From Acrocarpospora corrugata (lineage in GTDB: Bacteria; Actinomycetota; Actinomycetes; Streptosporangiales; Streptosporangiaceae), in assembly GCF_009687845.1 (NCBI RefSeq), contig NZ_BLAD01000073.1:1-64000 (forward strand): a stretch of DNA of 64,000 bases, written 5' to 3'. Positions 34,315 to 42,552 of the stretch are shown here, piece by piece. Position 1 is the first letter of the stretch, and every line of letters begins with the position of its first letter. Position numbers and translations under genes: made by a program. The notes under the pieces were generated by a model. The model saw nothing but the letters and a program-made list of their open reading frames with translations, had not been told where the DNA came from and did not search any database.

Positions 34315-35607
34315 GTGACCAGTCAAGATTTGGTGGGCCAGCGGATTAAAACAATCCGGCGCCAACGCGGTCTCTCTCAGGCCCAGCTTGCCCACCCCGA
34401 ATTGTCAGACTCATACGTCTCACTCATCGAGAGTGGTAAGCGTACGCCAACTCCTGCCGTTCTGGAGTTGCTTGCGCAGAAGCTGGACTGTTCGTTGACC
34501 TATCTTGTCAATGGGGTCACCGCCGAACAGATGGAAGAACTCGATCTCGGTCTGCGTTTCGCCCGGCTGGCGCTGGAGAACGGCGAGGTTACCGAGGCCC
34601 GGCGACGGTATCAGGAGTTGCTGGAGGACAAGAGCATCGTCGGACTGTCCTCGCTCCGGCAGGACGCGCAGTTCGGCTACGCCCTCGCCGTCGAGGCCTG
34701 CGGCGACCTCAGCGAGGCGATCCGGGTCCTCAACACGCTGATGGACACCGAGACGGAGTCGCAGACGCCGTCCCGCCGGGTGGCCATCGCCATCGCGCTG
34801 TGCCGCTGCTACCGCGAGTGCGGCGACTTCCAGGAAGGCGTGAGCGTCGGCGAGCGCATGCTCGGCGCGACCGCCCGCCCGAACTGGAGCGACGATCTCG
34901 TCGAACTCGGCTCCACCCTGCTCTCGGTCTACATCGAGCGCGGCGACCTGCTCAGGGCCCGCCAGTTCGCCACCGAGCTGCTGTCCGCGGCGGAGACCCT
35001 CGGCACCCCCCGGTCGATCGTCGCCGCCTGCTGGAACGCGGCCATGGCCGCCGAGCAGATCGGCTTCGGCGAGGAGGCCATGTCGCTGATCGAGCGCGCC
35101 CTGGCCATCCAGTCCGAGAACGGCGGCCCGCGCAACCTGGCCAGGCTCCGCGGCGGCTACGCCAAACTGCTGCTCCAGGTCCGCCCCGCCGAGGCCGAGG
35201 CCGCCCGCGATCTCGCGCTGCGCTCCATGCGGGAGCTCAAGGAATCCTCCTCGGGCCTCGCCGACATCATCCACTGCTCGCTGTACCTGGCCCGCGCCGA
35301 GCTCGCCCTGGGCGACCTGGACGCCGCGCTCACCTACGCGCAGCAGGCCATGGACCTGGTCGGCGAGGGCAACCGCACCCTGCACTCCGAGGTGCACCTG
35401 CTGCTCGGGCAGATCTACTTCATGCAGCGCAGGGACGAGGCCTGCGCCACCGAGCTGTCGGTGGCCGGGGAGTCCCTCAAGCACCTGTCCGCCACCCGCA
35501 AGGTCGCCGAGAGCTGGCAGCACGCGGCCGACACGATGGCCCAGCTGGGCGACCACGACGCGAGTGTGGACGCCTACCAGCGGGCACTCACCTGCGTCGG
35601 GCTCTGA
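34315..35607 (+). CDS. XRE-family HTH regulator with C-terminal TPR array
   Basis: 430 aa; GTG 34315, with AAGGGG upstream. The N-terminal HTH (about residues 5-58) reads GQRIKTIRRQRGLSQAQLA, DSYVSLIESGKRTPTPAVL. The rest is an all-helical TPR array (about 70-428), with repeat pairs such as YALAVEACGDLSEAIRVLNT, GSTLLSVYIERGDLLRARQF, YLARAELALGDLDAALTYA and HAADTMAQLGDHDASVDAYQ. This is the layout of RRNPP-type regulators (PlcR, NprR, PrgX, Rgg), whose TPRs bind re-imported peptides; in Streptomyces similar XRE-TPR proteins exist without known ligands. Divergent from the secreted 43-aa peptide gene, its probable ligand source (inference). Confidence 0.88.
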   Translation: MTSQDLVGQRIKTIRRQRGLSQAQLAHPELSDSYVSLIESGKRTPTPAVLELLAQKLDCSLTYLVNGVTAEQMEELDLGLRFARLALENGEVTEARRRYQELLEDKSIVGLSSLRQDAQFGYALAVEACGDLSEAIRVLNTLMDTETESQTPSRRVAIAIALCRCYRECGDFQEGVSVGERMLGATARPNWSDDLVELGSTLLSVYIERGDLLRARQFATELLSAAETLGTPRSIVAACWNAAMAAEQIGFGEEAMSLIERALAIQSENGGPRNLARLRGGYAKLLLQVRPAEAEAARDLALRSMRELKESSSGLADIIHCSLYLARAELALGDLDAALTYAQQAMDLVGEGNRTLHSEVHLLLGQIYFMQRRDEACATELSVAGESLKHLSATRKVAESWQHAADTMAQLGDHDASVDAYQRALTCVGL

Positions 35608-35711
35608 GCGGGCGACAACAGGAGCGACGACGGGATGACGGACGGCGTGACGACGGGAAGGGAGACGGCGAGGTAGGGAGCGGGCGCGTGCGTCGGTAGC
35701 CTGGGGACGCC

Positions 35712-36239
35712 ATGAAGACATCCCCACTCGCCGCCGCGCTGGCCTTCCTCGCCATCCTCCTGTCCGGCACGGCTCCCGCGTACGCGCACACCTCGTTGCG
35801 GATCAGCGATCCGCAGCGCGGCGCCCAGCTTGCGGCGCTGAAGAAGGTGACCCTGGAGTTCACCGAGTCGGTGCGCTTCCCCGTCGTGATCGTCACGGGC
35901 CCGGACGGGCTGCGCTACGAGGACGGCAGGCCCCGAGTCGACGGCCCGAAGGTCCTCCAGGACGTCGGCCCCCAGCTGCCCGGCGGGGCTTACACGATCG
36001 CCTACCGGGTGGTGTCCCGGGACGGGCATCCCGTCGAGGGCGAGATCCCCTTCAAGCTCGACCCGCCGCCTTCCCCCAGCCTGACCGCGCCGTCGGTCAC
36101 GCCGGTCGTGGCGGCGCCCAGTAGCCCGCCGGCGGAGACGACGGAATCGCCGTCGGTGCCCGGCTGGGTGTGGATTGTGGTGTTCGGCGTGGCGGGCATC
36201 GGCATCGGGATGGTTTTCAGCATGCGGAAAAAGCCGTGA
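35712..36239 (+). CDS. copC: CopC-domain copper-binding protein, membrane anchored
   Basis: 175 aa. Signal peptide (LAAALAFLAILLSGTAPAYA) ends at AYA|HTSL, so His1 of the mature protein is in the copper-binding position of CopC. Beta-sandwich motifs GAQLAALKKVTLEFTESV and YRVVSRDGHPVEGEIPF (second His) follow. A Pro/Ser linker and a C-terminal membrane helix (WVWIVVFGVAGIGIGMVF) complete it, the actinobacterial YcnJ-like layout. Extracytoplasmic copper handling. 105 bp after the XRE-TPR gene and 85 bp before the CopD-CtaG fusion. Confidence 0.94.
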   Translation: MKTSPLAAALAFLAILLSGTAPAYAHTSLRISDPQRGAQLAALKKVTLEFTESVRFPVVIVTGPDGLRYEDGRPRVDGPKVLQDVGPQLPGGAYTIAYRVVSRDGHPVEGEIPFKLDPPPSPSLTAPSVTPVVAAPSSPPAETTESPSVPGWVWIVVFGVAGIGIGMVFSMRKKP

Positions 36240-36324
36240 CTCCGGGACCGGCGCGGGAGTTGACGGTTATGGCGGGGCGGACTGTGATGGCTGGGGCGGT
36301 AGCCGTACGGGCCGGAGGCCGGGC

Positions 36325-38313
36325 ATGAGCAGAACGGTGCGGTTCGCGGTCGCGGGTGTGTGCGCGGCGATCGGGGCCTTGGTCATCGGGATGGTGGCGG
36401 GCGGGGCGGCGACGCCCCGGGTCATTCCCGGGCTGCCCGACGAGGGCGCGCTGACCCGCTGGATGGTGCCGGTCTCCAAGCTGTCCATGGACGCGGCCGG
36501 CGTGCTGACCATCGGGCTGCTGCTGATGGCCGCCGCGCTGCTGCCCAGCGACAAGGGACTGCTGGGCAAGTCGGCGCTGGAGTACGTGAAGGCCGCCTCC
36601 TGGGCCGCGCTGGCCTGGGCGGTCGCGGCGTCGTCCACCCTGGTGTTCGGATTGTCCCAGTCGATGGGGCAGCCGATCGGGGTGATCCTCGGCGGGAACG
36701 AGCTCACCAGCTACGCCAGCCAGACTCCGCAGGGCATCGCGCTCACCCTGGTGGTGCTGTTCGCGGTCTCCATCGCGCTGTTCGCGCGCGGGGCGATCAC
36801 TGTCGGCGCGGCCGGCGGCCTGCTGGTCTTCGCGCTGGCCACGCTGCTGCCGCCGGCCCTGACCGGGCACTCCTCGTCCTCGCCCAACCACGGCCTGGCC
36901 ACCACCTCGGTCGCCTTCCACCTGCTGTTCCTGGCCGTCTGGGTGGGCGGTCTCGGCCTGCTCTGCGTGCACGCGATCAGGTCGGCCGACAAGCTGCCCG
37001 TCGCCGCCGGGCGGTTCTCCCGGATGGCGCTGTGGTGCTTCGTCGGCGTCGGCCTGTCCGGCCTGGCCAGTGTGCTGGCCCGGCTGGCCACCGTCGAAGC
37101 CCTCTTCACCTCCGCGTACGGTCTGCTGCTGCTGGCCAAACTCGCCGCCTTCGGCGTGCTGGGCGTCATCGGCTGGTGGCACCGGGGCCGGACGATGCCG
37201 CACCTGGCCGCCGGGAAACCGGGCGCCTTCCTGCGGCTCGCGCTCGGCGAGACCATGCTGATGGCGGCCACCGTTGGCGTCGCGGTCGCGCTCGCCCAGA
37301 CCGCCCCGCCGCCGGTGGAGATCCCCACCGACCGGGCTTTCGATCTGCTCGGCTACCTGGTCCCGCCCCCCATCACGCTGGGCAACCTGCTCACCCTGTG
37401 GTGGTTCGACCTGTTCTTCGCCGTCATCGCCGCCGCCCTCGGCGGGCTCTACGCCGCCGCCCTGGTACGGCTGTCGCGCCGGGGCGACCGCTGGCCGGCC
37501 GGCCGCACCGTGGCCTGGTTCATCGGCGTCGCCATCCTGGTGCTGGCCACCCAGAGCGGCGTCGCCCGCTACGCCCCGGTCCTGTTCAGCGTGCACATGA
37601 CCGAGCACATGATCCTGTCCATGCTGGTCCCGATCTTCCTGGTCCTGGGCGCCCCCATCACCCTGGCGTTGCGCGCGCTCAAACCGGCCGCCCGCCGCGG
37701 CGACCGCGGCCCGCGGGAGTGGCTCACGGTCATCCTGCACAGCCGCGCGATGCGCGTGATCGGCCACCCCGGCATCGCCACCGCCCTGTTCATCGCCTCC
37801 ACCTACGCCCTCTACTTCACCTCGCTGTTCCCCTCGGCGATGGAGGAGCACCTGGGCCACCTGGCGATGTCGACCCACTTCCTGCTCACCGGCTGCCTGT
37901 TCTTCTGGGTGATCGTCGGCGTCGACCCCGCCCCCCAGCCGCTGCCGCACGTGGGCCGCCTGATCCTGCTCTTCGTGACGATGCCCTTCCACGCCTTCTT
38001 CGGCCTGGCCCTGATGAGCATGGGCACGGTCCTGGCCTCCGACTGGTACGACCAGCTCGGCCGCACCTGGGGCGACACCGCCATCGCCGACCAGAAACTC
38101 GGCGGTGGCATCGCCTGGGGCTTCGGCGAGATCCCCACCCTGATCGTCGTCATCGCGCTGGCCATCCAGTGGTGGCGCGCCGACGACCGCCAGGCCCGCC
38201 GCGCCGACCGCCGCGCCGACGCCCGCGCGGCCGTCTCCGGCGGAACCGGCGACCCCGAACTCGACTCCTACAACGCCTACCTGGCCAAACTCAACCGCCC
38301 GAAGACGAAGTGA
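36325..38313 (+). CDS. CopD - cytochrome c oxidase assembly (CtaG) fusion
   Basis: 662 aa; ATG 36325 with GGAGG 9 bases before. Residues ~1-330 form a CopD domain with eight or so helices (HSSSSPNHGLATTSVAFHLLF, FLAVWVGGLGLL, GRFSRMALWCFVGVGLSGL). Residues ~365-620 are a caa3-type CtaG domain (FDLFFAVIAAALGGLYA, FSVHMTEHMILSMLVPIFLV, MSTHFLLTGCLFFWVIVGVDP, MPFHAFFGLALMSM). It probably imports copper and delivers it to cytochrome oxidase, with CopC donating. The tail is charged and Ala/Arg-rich. Fusions of this kind are common in actinobacteria. Confidence 0.94.
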   Translation: MSRTVRFAVAGVCAAIGALVIGMVAGGAATPRVIPGLPDEGALTRWMVPVSKLSMDAAGVLTIGLLLMAAALLPSDKGLLGKSALEYVKAASWAALAWAVAASSTLVFGLSQSMGQPIGVILGGNELTSYASQTPQGIALTLVVLFAVSIALFARGAITVGAAGGLLVFALATLLPPALTGHSSSSPNHGLATTSVAFHLLFLAVWVGGLGLLCVHAIRSADKLPVAAGRFSRMALWCFVGVGLSGLASVLARLATVEALFTSAYGLLLLAKLAAFGVLGVIGWWHRGRTMPHLAAGKPGAFLRLALGETMLMAATVGVAVALAQTAPPPVEIPTDRAFDLLGYLVPPPITLGNLLTLWWFDLFFAVIAAALGGLYAAALVRLSRRGDRWPAGRTVAWFIGVAILVLATQSGVARYAPVLFSVHMTEHMILSMLVPIFLVLGAPITLALRALKPAARRGDRGPREWLTVILHSRAMRVIGHPGIATALFIASTYALYFTSLFPSAMEEHLGHLAMSTHFLLTGCLFFWVIVGVDPAPQPLPHVGRLILLFVTMPFHAFFGLALMSMGTVLASDWYDQLGRTWGDTAIADQKLGGGIAWGFGEIPTLIVVIALAIQWWRADDRQARRADRRADARAAVSGGTGDPELDSYNAYLAKLNRPKTK

Positions 38314-38317
38314 CCGG

Positions 38318-39166
38318 TCAGGGCAGCGTCAGGATCTCGTGGCCGGTCTCGGTGACGAGGATGGTGTGCTCGAACTGGGCGGTGCGTTTGCCGTCCTTGG
38401 TGACGGCCGTCCAGCGGTCGGGCCAGATCTCGTAGTCGATCGTGCCGAGCGTGAGCATGGGCTCGATCGTGAAGGTCATGCCGGGGACCAGGGTGACGGC
38501 CAGGGACGGATCGTCGTAGTGCGGGACGATCAGGCCGGAGTGGAAGGAGCGGGCGATGCCGTGGCCGGTGAAGTCGCGGACCACGCCGTAGCCGAAACGT
38601 CTGGCGTAGGCCTCGATGACGCGGCCGACGATGTTGAGCTGGCGGCCGGGGGCGACCGCCTTGATGGCGCGGTTGGTGGCCTCGCGGGTGCGTTCGACCA
38701 GCAGGCGGGACTCCTCGTCGACCTCGCCGACCAGGTAGGTGGCGTCGGTGTCGCCGTGCACGCCGCCGATGTAGGCGGTGATGTCCACGTTGACGATGTC
38801 GCCGTCCCGCAGCACCGTGTCGTCGGGGATGCCGTGGCAGATGACCTCGTTGATCGAGGTGCACAGCGACTTGGGGTAGCCGCGGTAGCCGAGCGTCGAC
38901 GGGTAGGCGTCGTGGTCGCACAGGAACTCGTGGCCGATGCGGTCGAGTTCGTCGGTGGTGACGCCGGGCGCGACGTGCTTGCCGACCTCGTCCAGGGCCT
39001 GGGCGGCCAGGCGGCCCGCGACGCGCATCAGCTCGATGGTCTCCGGCGTCTGGACGTCGGTGTCGCCGCGCTTGGGTTCCGGCTTTCCCACATACTCGGG
39101 ACGTTCGATGTGGGCGGGGACCTTCCGGGTGGGCGAGATCCGCCCGGGGCGGAGCAGCGTCGTCAT
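38318..39166 (-). CDS. map: Type I methionine aminopeptidase
   Basis: 282 aa; removes N-terminal Met from new proteins. Metal ligands are visible in [20 protein letters not shown] (Asp pair), GHGIARSFH (His), FTIEPML (Glu) and [11 protein letters not shown] (Glu). The ~40-residue N-terminal extension with [12 protein letters not shown]-like sequence is normal for actinobacterial MetAP. Convergent with the CopD-CtaG gene (4-bp gap). Single copy in the window. Confidence 0.97.
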   Translation of the reverse strand: MTTLLRPGRISPTRKVPAHIERPEYVGKPEPKRGDTDVQTPETIELMRVAGRLAAQALDEVGKHVAPGVTTDELDRIGHEFLCDHDAYPSTLGYRGYPKSLCTSINEVICHGIPDDTVLRDGDIVNVDITAYIGGVHGDTDATYLVGEVDEESRLLVERTREATNRAIKAVAPGRQLNIVGRVIEAYARRFGYGVVRDFTGHGIARSFHSGLIVPHYDDPSLAVTLVPGMTFTIEPMLTLGTIDYEIWPDRWTAVTKDGKRTAQFEHTILVTETGHEILTLP

Positions 39167-39207
39167 GCGGCAAGTCTAGTTGGGCGCTGACGGGGCAGGA
39201 TGAGGTC

Positions 39208-39387
39208 GTGAACGAGCAATGGTGGTTCTGCCTGAAGCACATGCGCGTCGAGCCCGACCAGGGCTGCCCGAACAAGGACCGGATGGGTCCGTACGCGTCG
39301 GAGGTCGAGGCCGCCGACGCACTGAAGACGGCGGCCGAGCGGAACAAGGCCTGGAAAGCCCAAGATCAGGACAATGACGACGACTGA
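39208..39387 (+). CDS. Small conserved actinobacterial protein (59 aa)
   Basis: GTG 39208, with GGATGAGG just before; stop TGA 39385-39387. The N-terminus WWFCLKHMRVEPDQGCPNKD has a CxxH...C arrangement that could bind a metal, followed by GPYASEVEAADALKTAAERN, an SPOR/helix-like pattern, and an acidic tail. Codon use (GC at third positions) and strand order support it as real. It is divergent from map by 41 bp. I know no function; small proteins of this layout recur near map in actinobacteria (recollection, not checked). Confidence 0.75.
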   Translation: MNEQWWFCLKHMRVEPDQGCPNKDRMGPYASEVEAADALKTAAERNKAWKAQDQDNDDD

Positions 39388-39440
39388 TCCTTGACCGGAA
39401 ATAGGGGACATTTCCTTATTTCGGCTGCCAAGCTGGGTCT

Positions 39441-39863
39441 GTGGGGGAGAGCGGTCTGAGCCGGGTGGACGAGCGGGCTCGTCTTTTTTCCGACGCCGAA
39501 CGCCGGGTGGCCGAATTCCTGGCCTCCTGCGGCCACGACGTGATCGCGGCCGGAGCCGAGCCGACCGCGCCGCGCGGCCGCCTGGGCAACCGCCCCGACG
39601 CCCTGGTGGACGGCGTCCCCACCGACTTCGTCGTCCTCACCGCGGGTGACACCGGCGCCGCCGTCGCGATGGCGCTGAGCCGCGCCGCCCGCCACGCCGA
39701 GCAGGCCGTGATCGACGCCCGCGGCTCGGGGCTGCCCGCCACCGCCGCCCAGGAGGGAATCCGCCGCTTCCAAGCCGTCCCGCACAGCCGTGGCCTGCGC
39801 GGCTGGCGGGTGGTCGGGGACGGCTACGACATCAACGCGATGGCGGTCGCCCCCCAGGTCTGA
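39441..39863 (+). CDS. Small nuclease-like protein, CdiA C-terminal domain resemblance
   Basis: 140 aa from GTG 39441; a GTG at 39465 is an alternative start. ERRVAEFLASCGHDVIAAG, RPDALVDGVPTDFVVLTAG and QAVIDARGSGLPATAAQEG follow the order of the restriction-nuclease-like domain in CdiA C-terminal tRNA nucleases and some pre-toxin proteins: a Glu, a Pro-Asp and a later acidic beta strand. There is no signal sequence and no immunity gene is evident next to it, so toxin function is only a possibility. It may be a housekeeping member of the fold. Confidence 0.6.
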   Translation: MGESGLSRVDERARLFSDAERRVAEFLASCGHDVIAAGAEPTAPRGRLGNRPDALVDGVPTDFVVLTAGDTGAAVAMALSRAARHAEQAVIDARGSGLPATAAQEGIRRFQAVPHSRGLRGWRVVGDGYDINAMAVAPQV

Positions 39864-39867
39864 CCGG

Positions 39868-40518
39868 TCAGATCACCGCGTACGCGCGGACGGGGAAGGT
39901 GCCCATTCCGGCGATCATCGGCGGCGCGGCGTGGAACCGGAAACCCGACGCGGGAAGCGCGCCGAGGTTGGTCAGGTGCTCGACGATCGGGATGCCCGCG
40001 GCCAGCAACGCCGAGTGGGCGGGGCGGCTCCCGGCGGGGGGAGTGCTGTCGATGTTGAGGGAGTCGATCCCGACCAGGGCCGCGCCTTCGCCGACGAGCC
40101 AGGCGGCGGCCCCGCCGGTCAGGTACGGATGCCCGGAGAAGTAGGCGTCCGTGCCGAAACGCACGTCCCAGCCCGTGTGGATCAGCACGGCCTTGCCGGC
40201 CACGTCGAGGTCCTTCAGGTGGCTGACGTCCACGGCGTCGAGGCCCTGCGCGGCCACGACCAGGCCGCCCAGGTCGGCGATCTTTTCCAGCGGCACACCG
40301 GTCAGGTCCGGGCCTTCGGCGTACCGATGGTACGGAGAGTCCAGGTAGGTGCCGGTGTTCGCGGCCAGGGTGATGGTGCCGATGAAGAACTCGGTGCCGG
40401 GGGCGTACAGGTCGCGGGACTGCTCCCGGCTGAGGTGCACGCCCAGTTCGGGACCGGGGATGCCGGGATAGGTGATCATGCCTGCGGTGATGCGGTGGCT
40501 CAGCTCGATCAACGCCAT
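39868..40518 (-). CDS. Cyclase-family hydrolase (kynurenine formamidase-like fold)
   Basis: 216 aa, Cyclase superfamily (PF04199). The family metal motif HxGTHxDxPxH reads NTGTYLDSPYH (near residue 54), so the first His is Asn and the second is Tyr, while Asp and the last His remain. The rest of the fold is present (AVLIHTGWDVRFG, GAALVGIDSLNID, IVEHLTNLGAL). Many proteins annotated in this family carry the same variant. The substrate is unknown. In an operon with the small membrane protein (1-bp gap) and divergent from a LysR regulator. Confidence 0.87.
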   Translation of the reverse strand: MALIELSHRITAGMITYPGIPGPELGVHLSREQSRDLYAPGTEFFIGTITLAANTGTYLDSPYHRYAEGPDLTGVPLEKIADLGGLVVAAQGLDAVDVSHLKDLDVAGKAVLIHTGWDVRFGTDAYFSGHPYLTGGAAAWLVGEGAALVGIDSLNIDSTPPAGSRPAHSALLAAGIPIVEHLTNLGALPASGFRFHAAPPMIAGMGTFPVRAYAVI

Positions 40519-40519
40519 G

Positions 40520-40789
40520 TCAGGTTCCCTCCGCGGTGCGGCTTGTCGCCCGTTTCGCGACGAATTTTCCGATGGCGAACACCCCGATGGCGGTCCAGAC
40601 GATGTTCAGGATCGCCGACGGCCAGGCGCCGTGGTAGGCGCTGTTGATGGCCAGGGTGAGGGCGCCGACCATGTTGATCGCCTGGTAGGCGAAGCCGTTG
40701 CCGGACAGGCGTGCCGACGAGACCAGGCCGTATGCGATCAGCAGGGCAACCGCCCCGATGGTGCCAAGAATGGTGATAAATGTAGACAT
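40520..40789 (-). CDS. Small CBU_0592-like membrane protein
   Basis: 89 aa from ATG 40789; a TTG nine bases upstream is possible. Three hydrophobic helices: ITILGTIGAVALLIAYGLV, AYQAINMVGALTLAINSAYH and AILNIVWTAIGVFAIGKFV. The pattern matches the CBU_0592 membrane protein family, function unknown. Its stop is one base from the cyclase-family start, so the two are co-transcribed and possibly both controlled by the divergent LysR regulator. Confidence 0.8.
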   Translation of the reverse strand: MSTFITILGTIGAVALLIAYGLVSSARLSGNGFAYQAINMVGALTLAINSAYHGAWPSAILNIVWTAIGVFAIGKFVAKRATSRTAEGT

Positions 40790-40863
40790 TTGCGTCAATC
40801 ATGTGAGGGATTGGTGCTGTAGCGCAAGTGAAGAATACTTAAGTCCAGCGTAAGCTCTGCTTT

Positions 40864-41802
40864 ATGGAGATCGACCCCCGCCGGTTGCGCATTCTGCATG
40901 AGGTCGCCCGCAGGGGCGGCGTCATGAAGGCAGCGGAAGCCCTGCACCTGACCCCCTCCGCGATCTCCCAGCAGCTGGCCCAGCTGGAACGCGAGGTCGG
41001 CATCGCGCTGATCGACCGCTCCCAGCGCAGGATCACGGTCACCCCGGCCGGCCGCGTCCTGTCCGCGTACGGCGAGCGCATCGAGGAACAGCTCGCCGAA
41101 GCCCGGCACGAGCTCAACCGTTTCACCGAACGCCCGGCGGGCCCGGTCACCATCGCCGCCTTCCCCACGGTCATCCGTCACCTGCTCGTCCCCGCGCTGG
41201 CCCGGCTGGCCGGCAGCCACCCGCTGATCACGCCGGTCATCCACGAGCTGTACGGCCAGCCCGCCCTCCAGGAACTCCGCCTGGGCGGCGTCGACCTGCT
41301 GGCCACCGAACGCGACATGAACCAGCCCGCCCCCGCCCTCCCCTCCATGTCCCGGCACCGCCTCTACGACGACGAGTACCGCATCGTCGCCCCGCCCGGC
41401 CTGGACCCGCCCACCGAGGTGGCCGACCTGGCCGACCTGCCGTGGGTGGCCGGCGTCCCGCACCAGGCCTGCGGCCAGGCCCTGGACCGGCTGGCCCAGT
41501 TCCACGGCTTCACCCCGCGCCGGGTGCACGTGATCTCGGAGTTCCCGCCTGCCCTGGACCTGGTCGCGGCGGGCCACGGCGTCGCGATCGTGCCGGCGCT
41601 GGCGCTGCTGGACGTCCCCGAGGGGCACGTCATGATCACCGACATCCACGGGGTGGGTTCGCGGCGGATCGAGGCGCTCACCCGCGTGAGCCGTACCAGA
41701 TCGGGGGAGCCCGACCCGGTGCAGGGCGTCGTGATCGACGCGCTCAGGGAGGTCGCGCAGGAGCTCACCAAGCGGGTCACCGAGCTGAGCGGCGCGCGTT
41801 AG
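40864..41802 (+). CDS. LysR-family transcriptional regulator
   Basis: 312 aa. N-terminal winged HTH (residues 1-60: RRLRILHEVARRGGVMKAAEAL, TPSAISQQLAQLEREVG), then a periplasmic-binding-like effector domain (PVTIAAFPTVIRHLLVPAL, DEYRIVAPPG, AAGHGVAIVPALALLD). Divergent from the membrane protein/cyclase-family operon with 74 bp between the starts, so it probably controls that operon. The stop overlaps the convergent SIS-like gene. Confidence 0.95.
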   Translation: MEIDPRRLRILHEVARRGGVMKAAEALHLTPSAISQQLAQLEREVGIALIDRSQRRITVTPAGRVLSAYGERIEEQLAEARHELNRFTERPAGPVTIAAFPTVIRHLLVPALARLAGSHPLITPVIHELYGQPALQELRLGGVDLLATERDMNQPAPALPSMSRHRLYDDEYRIVAPPGLDPPTEVADLADLPWVAGVPHQACGQALDRLAQFHGFTPRRVHVISEFPPALDLVAAGHGVAIVPALALLDVPEGHVMITDIHGVGSRRIEALTRVSRTRSGEPDPVQGVVIDALREVAQELTKRVTELSGAR

Positions 41803-42389
41803 TCGATCGTCCGGGGGCCGGTCACCCGGTCCGCCAGGCGGGCCAGGCGTTCGCGCAGGGACGGGCGGTGCGGGAGTTCGGCGGCGGCCATGCTGATCAG
41901 GTGCTGCGCGCCGTCGAAGGAGAGCGGCCCGCCGAGCGCGGGGACGCAGAGCGCGTCGTGGGCCAGCGACTCCAGGTCGGGGTCGCCGCCGTCCAGGGCC
42001 AGGATGGTGGCGCCGGTCCTGCGGGCGTCCTGGACGCGCTCCAGCAAGGGGACGGGGGCCTGCCGCTCGGCGACGATCAGGAGGGTCTCGCCCCGGGTGG
42101 CGGCGGCCAGCCGGTCCAGGCCGATCCGCAGGTGGGCGGGGGCGTCCGCGGGCGGGGCCCAGCGGAGCAGGGTGGGGGCGAGCTGGTCCAGGCCGGAGAG
42201 CCTGGCCTCGTCGCCGAGGTGGGCGGTCAGGTGCCAGGGCTCCTCCGCCGGGGTGCCGATCAGGAGCAGGCCGCCGGGGGAGCGGGTGGCGCGCAGGGCG
42301 CGGCCGAACTCGCCGGTCCTGGCCACCCAGTCGGTGGCGGCGAGGGCCTCGCGCAGGAATCTGACCGCCGTGGCGTCCATGCGTTCCAT
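41799..42389 (-). CDS. SIS-domain-like protein of unknown function
   Basis: 196 aa. The middle resembles the core of a SIS (sugar isomerase) domain: GETLLIVAERQAPVPLLERV, RRTGATILALDGGDPDLESL, AHDALCVP. It lacks the common Ser-rich phosphosugar loop, so binding is uncertain. The N- and C-terminal parts are helical. I do not recognise a specific family. ATG at 42389 or 42380. The stop (TAA) overlaps the LysR stop codon. Confidence 0.65.
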   Translation of the reverse strand: MERMDATAVRFLREALAATDWVARTGEFGRALRATRSPGGLLLIGTPAEEPWHLTAHLGDEARLSGLDQLAPTLLRWAPPADAPAHLRIGLDRLAAATRGETLLIVAERQAPVPLLERVQDARRTGATILALDGGDPDLESLAHDALCVPALGGPLSFDGAQHLISMAAAELPHRPSLRERLARLADRVTGPRTID

Positions 42390-42552
42390 GGTGCCCCAGG
42401 TCAGAGCGGTCCGGCATGGTTACGCGACATTGCCGGTGAGGCGTGTCACATTTTTCTGACCGCGGCTCTTGACCATGGGCTACCGACGGGTAACCATCAA
42501 GCTCACGGCGCCGTCCACCGAGCAGTGAAGCCACGAAGGGCGGCCTCTCCCC

